Below are positions 58,677 to 64,000 of a stretch of 64,000 bases of DNA, one piece after another. The stretch is from Wurfbainia villosa (Eukaryota; Streptophyta; Magnoliopsida; Zingiberales; Zingiberaceae). Made by a program: the position numbers and the translations under genes. How positions within the stretch are numbered: the first letter of the stretch is position 1; the number at the start of each line of letters is the position of its first letter. Under the pieces are notes generated by a model, which worked only from the letters and a program-made list of their open reading frames with translations, was not told where the DNA came from and made no database searches. The stretch covers positions 49,599,719-49,663,718 of the forward strand of contig CM046001.1 of the NCBI GenBank assembly GCA_025175895.1, in the 5' to 3' direction.

Positions 58677-58930
58677 GAGTCTTGGTGCAATGGTAAAGTT
58701 GTCGTTGTGTGACATAACGATCATGGGTTCGAATCATGGAAATAACTTTTTGCAAGCAGGTTAAGATTGCGTACAATAGACCCTTACCTAGAACCCAACA
58801 TTAGTGGGAGCTTCGTGCACTAGGCTATCCTTTGTCGTCCAGCATTAGCGGGAGCTTTGTGCACTAGACTCTTGGTCTATTGCCAATCTCACCTAGTGAG
58901 ATAAAGCTTTGTTGTTGTTGTTATTGTTGT
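58677..58930 (+). mobile_element. Au-type SINE with duplicated 3' module and RTE-type tail
   Basis: tRNA-derived head with A box TGGTGCAATGG (58684-58694) and B box GGTTCGAATCA (58726-58736), then GCGTACAATAGACCCTTA and the GGGAGCTTCGTGCACTAG module characteristic of Au SINEs. The module occurs twice (58814-58831 and 58850-58867). The end CTCACCTAGTGAGATAAAGC plus (TTG)n matches the 3' end of the RTE LINE at 41274. Confidence 0.8.
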
Positions 58931-59396
58931 ATCCTCAGTCTATTCCAAGAAATAGCTCAAACACTTCTTATCCTAGATGGACACAAGCTATAGCAGACAA
59001 ATGGATGTTTTATATTCTAATGACAATTGAGAATTGGTTCCTCTCTAGTGTAGTCTACGCATGAATTTACAATTCAAATATCTCTGTCCTAAGCTTGAAT
59101 GAATAAATCGAAGATAAATATGAACCATGTGAAATTTCTTAGTCAAACCTATGTCTTGATGTATGAAAAGAGTTTAAAGTTAGGTTGCATATGTTATAAC
59201 TAGTGTGTCAAGTATGTAGCTACAAGAAATTTGATAGGAGAAGTCTTGGTGGATCAGAGACCATATACCAAACAAGAGAAGCCCTAATAGTTCAAGAGGA
59301 TCGGACACTAGACAAAAAAGATTCAAATGTATTGATGAAATAGAATTTAACAAGTGGGTCAAAAGACTCGACCCTAAGCAAAAGAAGTTTCAAAGG
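58931..59396. other. Intron or intergenic sequence before element K; no gene
   Basis: Includes a short stretch (59200-59395) with GAAGTCTTGGTGGATC and AAGACTCGACCC motifs like the G-type LTRs, probably an old LTR fragment into which K inserted. Confidence 0.4.
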
Positions 59397-59419
59397 TGTT
59401 GAAGATAGCTCATATAGAG

Positions 59420-59705
59420 GGAAGAACGACACGGCCATTACACGGTCATACCAGGCAGCACGGCCATGACACAGCTGTGCTACACTCTGGAAGAACGACG
59501 CGGCCACGACACGACTATGTCAGGCAGCACGGCCAAGCCGTGCTACACTCTGGAAGAACAACATGGTCACGACACGGTCATGCTACACTCTGGAAGAACA
59601 GCATGGTCACGACACAGTCGTGCTACACTCTGGAAGAATGACACGGCCACGACACGGTCGTGTCAGGCAGCTAACACGACCAGGCCATGTCACATTCTAG
59701 AGGTC
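59420..59705 (+). repeat. LTR minisatellite of element K
   Basis: Units of about 45-65 bp with ACACTCTGGAAGAAC, a CACGACACGGTCGTG-like inverted motif and CAGGCAGCACGGCCA. The same array opens the 3' LTR (63780-64000). Each unit can fold on itself. The open frames over it are repeat artefacts. Confidence 0.8.
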
Positions 59706-59971
59706 GCCGAGAGTTCTAAAAGTTGAGGGATTTATGGTATTTTAGATTTAAAATATTATATTTGGTTAGAGATGTATATATATTGGATATTTGTAACCCT
59801 AAACCTATGATTTTTCATAATTTTCTTTTAGTAGTTTTGTGGAATAGGCAATCTTTGCCAAACCACATTAAATTCCCTGTGTTTTTCTTATCTCAATTTT
59901 TCTTTTGACATTCTTCGCTCTTTTGCTTGACGATCCCTGAACAACAAGTGGTATCAGAGCACAAGTTTCCT

Positions 59972-60826
59972 ATGGCAGGATCTCTTCTGTGAAATTCGAC
60001 CTGGTGAAGTTCGATCCAACTGGAAACTTTGATTTGTGGCAGAGAATTAAGGATCTGCTAGTGCAACAAGGCATGATGAAGACACTTGGGAAAAAGAAGC
60101 CGGAGAGCATAGAGAAGGTTGACTAGGAGGAATTGCAGGCAAGGGCAATGGCAACGATCAAGCTTTGTCTAACGGATGACGTGATATATCATGTCATGGA
60201 TGATGAATCACTGATAGCAGTTTGGCAGAAATTGAAAAGTCGATATATATCTAAGTCATTGACAAATAAGCTCTAACTCAAGCAAAAATTATTTGGGCTT
60301 AAGATGAGAAAGAGAACCGATCTGACGCAACACATCAATATATTCAATCAAATTGTCAGTGATTTAAAGTGGATTGATGTGAAGATCGATGATGAAAATA
60401 AGACACTGATGTTATTGAACTCTCTACCTTCATCTCACGAGAATTTGATTACGACTCTAATGTGGGGAAAGAAATCTCTAAATCTAGAGGTCACAAGTGC
60501 TCTATTGGGTTTTCATCAGTGAAAGAAAGTCAGTGATGAGACTTCACAAGGTGAAGGACTTGTGATGAAAAGTAACCAGGAACGTGAAAGGAGCAATATT
60601 CGACATGGGTCAGAAAATAATAAGGTCCGCTCTAAATCAAGAAAAAAGGAGATCACGTGCTACAAGTGCAAAGTAAAGGGTCATATCAAGAGAGATTGTC
60701 CAGAGAGAAAGAAGACTAACGCAGAGAAAGATGACTCATCGAAATCTGCAAATATAGTAGAAGGAGACAATTCAAAAAGTGACAATGGTGATGTGCTTTC
60801 TGTCTTATCGAGCTCAGAACAATAGA
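59972..60826 (+). pseudogene. Element K gag, with frameshifts and a stop
   Basis: The ATG at 59972 lies 11 bp past the primer binding site. Readable stretches: KFDPTGNFDLWQRIKDLLVQ-like start, then from 60304 RKRTDLTQHINIFNQIVSDL, LLNSLPSSHENLITTLMWGK and LGFHQ (UBN2-type gag). 60562-60825 carries an intact CCHC knuckle CYKCKVKGHIKRDC. A stop at 60523 separates them. Confidence 0.82.
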
Positions 60827-62175
60827 CAAATTCTTAGATTCTAGATTCATCATGTTCATATCATATGACACTTAACAAAAATTGGTTCGACACCTATAAA
60901 CAAGTTAATTCTGATTCTATTCTGATGGGTAACGATGCATCTTGTAGAGTCACTGGAATAGGGAATGTCAAAATCAAGATGTTTGATGGTGTGGTTAAAA
61001 CATTATGTGATGTCAGACATGTACCGGATCTGAGAAAGAACCTGATTTCTTTGGGCATTTTGGATGGTAATGGTTGTAGTTATAAGTCTGTGAGTGTAAC
61101 CATGAAAGTTAGCAAGGGTGCTTCGACGGTAATGAAAGGACAAAAACTAGCAGGGAACATTTATAAGCTATTAGGGACGACGGTTATAGGTGGAAATATC
61201 ACTGTAGAATTAGAATTTGATGAGACAATATTGTGGCACATGGGGCTAGGTCATATAGGTGAGCGTGGGATGCTGGAGTTTTATAAAAGAATTTTATTGA
61301 ACGATATCAAGACATGCAAAGTTGGCTTTTGCAAATTTTGTGTTCCTGGGAAACAAAGCATAGTACAATTTAAGACAATCACACACAAGACAGAAGGGAT
61401 TCTGAATTATGTTCATACAGCTCTCTGGGGTCAGCAAGTGTAGCATCATGTGGTGGATATATGTATTTTGTGAGTTTCATTGATGATTACTCACGAAAGG
61501 TCTAGATGTATTTCATACGACACAAGTCAGAAATTTTCTCCAAGTTCAAATTATGGAAAGCTAAAGTAGAAAATCAAATTGGGAGAAAATTAAAGTGTCA
61601 GATCGGATAATGAGTACACAGATTCTCAATTTCAAAAATTTTGTGAACATGGCATCAAGAGACATTACACAATATGTAGGATACCACAGCAAAACGGTAT
61701 GGCGGAAAGGGTGAATAAGTCTCTAAGTGAGAGAGCTCGATGCCTCAGATTAAATGTTGGACATGCAAAGAACTTCTAGGCAGAGGCAGTAAACATTGCG
61801 TGTTTTCTGATAAATAGATCACCAAGAGCAACATTAGATGAAAAAGTATCGGAGGATGTATGGACGGGAAACCTAGTTGATTATTCTAGTCTCTGAGAGT
61901 TTTTGGATGTCCAACTTATGCTCATGTTTCTAGTGAAAATACGTCTAAGTTTGATGCAAAGTCTATTCAGTGTATTTTTCTAAGATATCAGAAAGGAGTG
62001 AAATGCTTCAAGCTTTGGGATCCTAAGACAAACAAGGTGGTGATTAGTCGAGATGTGATATTTGATGAGAAGGCTATGTTACAACGTACTCAAAGAAACA
62101 AAAAACAAATACCATCAGATAGCAACAGAAACAAAGATTTTATGCAGGTGGAGCTAGACTCATGGGATTGATGAT
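60827..62175 (+). pseudogene. Element K protease, pre-integrase and integrase
   Basis: LDSSCSYHMT (protease active-site region, 60838-60870) leads into an open stretch 60865-61443 with ISLGILDGNG and the pre-integrase LWHMGLGHIGERG, CKFCVPGKQ. The integrase follows with FIDDYSRKV (61469), a degenerate QQNGMAERVN region (61690) and VFGCPTYAHVS (61903). Several stops and frameshifts. Confidence 0.8.
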
Positions 62176-62289
62176 GATAGCTTGGAGCATGGAGCATCGG
62201 ACTAGCTATGGACAGGCCCAGACACAACATCAAATCACCTGTTAGATATTGTTTTAAGGATTTAATTTTTTATGCACTTATCACTACTA

Positions 62290-63606
62290 GCGAAGATCCT
62301 ACTACTTTTTAGGAGGCGATTCATAGTTCTGAAAGAGATAAATGAATGGGAGCTATGGCGGAGGAGATAGAATCATTGCATAAGAATCAAATATGGGATC
62401 TGGTGGAACTTCCTAAAGGGAAGAGGGATATAGGATGCAAATGAATATACAAGAAGAAAGAAGTAATTTCAGAATGTGTAGAAGGAAAGTCCAAGGCTCG
62501 ACTAGTAGCAAAAGGTCATTCACAGAGAAAGGGGATTGACTATAATAAAATATTTTCTCTGATGGTCAGACATATATCTATCAGAGCAGTGTTAGCTTTA
62601 GTGGTCCATCATGATTTGCAGTTGGAGCAACTAGATGTCAAGACTGCGTTTCTTCATGATAATTTGGAAGAGCATATTTATATGTCACAATCAAAAGATT
62701 TTAGTCAATCCAAATAAGAGCATTTAGTCGGTACATTGAAGAAGTTACTTTATGGGTTAAAACAATCTCCAAGACAGTAATACAAGCATTTTGATTCATA
62801 CATGATTCAAAATGGGTACATGAGATGTGAGTATGACTGTTGCATATATATGAAGGGTCTTGATGATAATTCGTTTATCTTCTTGTTACTTTATGTGGGT
62901 GATATGCAAATTAGTGTGAGAAGTGTGACTGAGGTCAACAAGTTGAAGAAGCTTCTGAGCAAGGAGTTTGACATAAAAGATTTGAGTGCATCCAAGAAGA
63001 TTCTTGGGATGGAGATACATAGAGACAAAGGCTTTAGGAGATTGTGATTATCTCAGTACAATTACATTGAGAAGGTATTGGACATATTCAAGATGGATAA
63101 TGCGAAATCTGTGAGTACACCTCTAGCACAACACTTTAAATTATCCATCACATAGTGCCCAAAGTCAAATGATGAAATTCTTGATATGTCAAAAATTTCA
63201 TATGCAGTGTGGTTGGTTGTCTGATGTATGTCATCGTTTGCACAAGGTTGGATTTGATGCATGTTAGTGCGGTAAGTAAATTACTCTCAAATCTAGATAG
63301 ACAACATTAGTTCATGATACAATCTACAGTTGCACTATCCACTATTGAGTCGGAGTATATGGCGATTGCCGAGGCAACCAAGGAAGCATTGTGGGTTATA
63401 GAATTGGTCAGGGAACTGGATGTTCAACAAGGTGGAGTCAAATTATATTGCGATAATCAGAGTGTTATCTATTTGGCAAAGAATCAAGTTTATCATACGA
63501 GAACCAAGTACATAGATGTTAGGTTTCACAAGATCAGAGAGCTAATTTCTTCTAGTGACATTCAACTTGAAAAGGTTCACACTGTGGAAAACGTTGCAGA
63601 TATGTG
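62290..63606 (+). pseudogene. Element K reverse transcriptase and RNase H
   Basis: RT: KARLVAKGHSQRKGIDY (62490), LEQLDVKTAFLH (motif A), LKKLLYGLKQSPRQ, then 62802-63047 open. The YVDD catalytic box is YVGD (62892-62903), loss of one catalytic Asp. RNase H: STIESEYMAIAEATKEALWV, LYCDNQSVIYLAKN, HTRTKYIDVRFHKIREL (63314-63606). Stops at 62719 and 63046 and beyond. Inactive. Confidence 0.85.
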
Positions 63607-63758
63607 ATAAAGCAGTTGCCACAAAGAAGTTCAAGTATTGCTTAAGTCGATTTCTCTAGTTGCTAAAGGGGTTGAAACCTGAACTCAGCCGTTCCAAGAG
63701 GTGTTATCTTCATATGCTTATTTTCTCCTAAGGGGTGGATATTTGCCAAGGTAGAGAT

Positions 63759-64000
63759 TGTTGAAGACGACTCATATAGAGAAAAGAACGGCACAACCAT
63801 GACGCGGTCATACCAGATAACACGGCCAAGTCATGCTACACTCTGGAAAAACGGCATGGCCACGACACGATCGTGCCAGGCAATACAGCCAAGTCGTGTT
63901 GCATTTTGGAAGAATGGCGCGGTCGTGTCAGGGAGTACGGCCAGGCCGTGCTACACTCTGGAAGAACGACATGACCACAACAAGGTCATGCTAGGCAGCA
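63759..64000 (+). mobile_element. Element K 3' LTR (cut by window end)
   Basis: TGTTGAAGACGACTCATATA matches the 5' LTR start at 59397 and continues with the same minisatellite. The TSD cannot be checked in this window. Confidence 0.85.

Larger units (their letters stand above)
59397..64000 (+). mobile_element. Element K: Ty1/copia retrotransposon, nearly complete, runs off the edge
   Basis: 5' LTR 59397-59946 (TGTTGAAGA...CAACA), primer binding site TGGTATCAGAGC (59949-59960), gag, protease, integrase, RT and RNase H in copia order, polypurine tract CTAAGGGGTGGA (about 63729-63740), and the start of the 3' LTR at 63759 (TGTTGAAGACG). All long domains carry stops, so it is inactive. It lies in the HEXO intron upstream of exon n, antisense to the gene. 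Confidence 0.88.

Noticed and set aside
59396..59726. Frames of 81 and 86 codons with repeated TRPRH and CYTLEE motifs
   Set aside because: Translation of element K's LTR minisatellite in two frames.
8701..59960. tRNA-like sequences at TGGTATCAGAGC sites
   Set aside because: These are 12-14 nt primer binding sites complementary to initiator tRNA-Met, not tRNA genes. The only tRNA-like head is in the SINE at 58677.

Overview
This is nuclear DNA of a flowering plant. The evidence is plant Ty1/copia, Sirevirus-type and chromovirus-like LTR retrotransposons, an RTE-clade LINE, an Au-type SINE and hAT-type MITEs, with three spliced exons of a plant beta-hexosaminidase underneath. Repeat style suggests a monocot with a repeat-rich genome, but this is a weak inference.

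The host gene lies on the minus strand. Three small exons of a GH20 beta-N-acetylhexosaminidase (HEXO) are at 57369-57469, 38133-38192 and 17233-17266. Their splice sites, reading phases and order agree, and the middle exon carries the catalytic Asp-Glu of the GGDE motif. The two introns between them are 19.2 kb and 20.9 kb. The flanking introns run off both window edges (at least 17.2 kb and 6.5 kb). So the whole window is the inside of one gene whose introns are filled by nested transposons.

Layout, left to right. (1) 1-15350: a gag-only Sirevirus-type element (A), a second LTR (2464-15070), a complete gag-only element B (2850-14046, TSD AAGGA) and, inside B's 5' LTR, a 4.4 kb chromovirus-like solo LTR (3822-8202, TSD AAATC). 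(2) 15351-18240: intron sequence and the 34-bp exon. (3) 18241-37589: a decayed Ty1/copia element J (TSD ATATT). J contains an RTE LINE (22008-34744), which contains gag-only element C (22780-32387, TSD GTATT), whose 3' LTR contains minus-strand element D (28179-30844, TSD GAAGT). Three hAT-like MITEs also sit in J. (4) 37590-40479: intron sequence and the 60-bp exon. (5) 40480-56735: element F, split by a minus-strand RTE LINE (41274-44510), by element E (44914-48399, itself holding a solo LTR), and by element G (48966-55709, itself holding a solo LTR). (6) 56736-59396: MITE-like sequence, the 101-bp exon, intron sequence and a SINE. (7) 59397-64000: a copia element K that runs off the right edge.

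Almost every transposon protein is broken; the one long open frame is gag of element B (532 aa). The most interesting points are the HEXO gene with giant introns, the gag-only Sirevirus-type family (A, B, C) that keeps a conserved structured noncoding module in place of pol, and the hairpin-rich minisatellites in the LTRs of several unrelated families.
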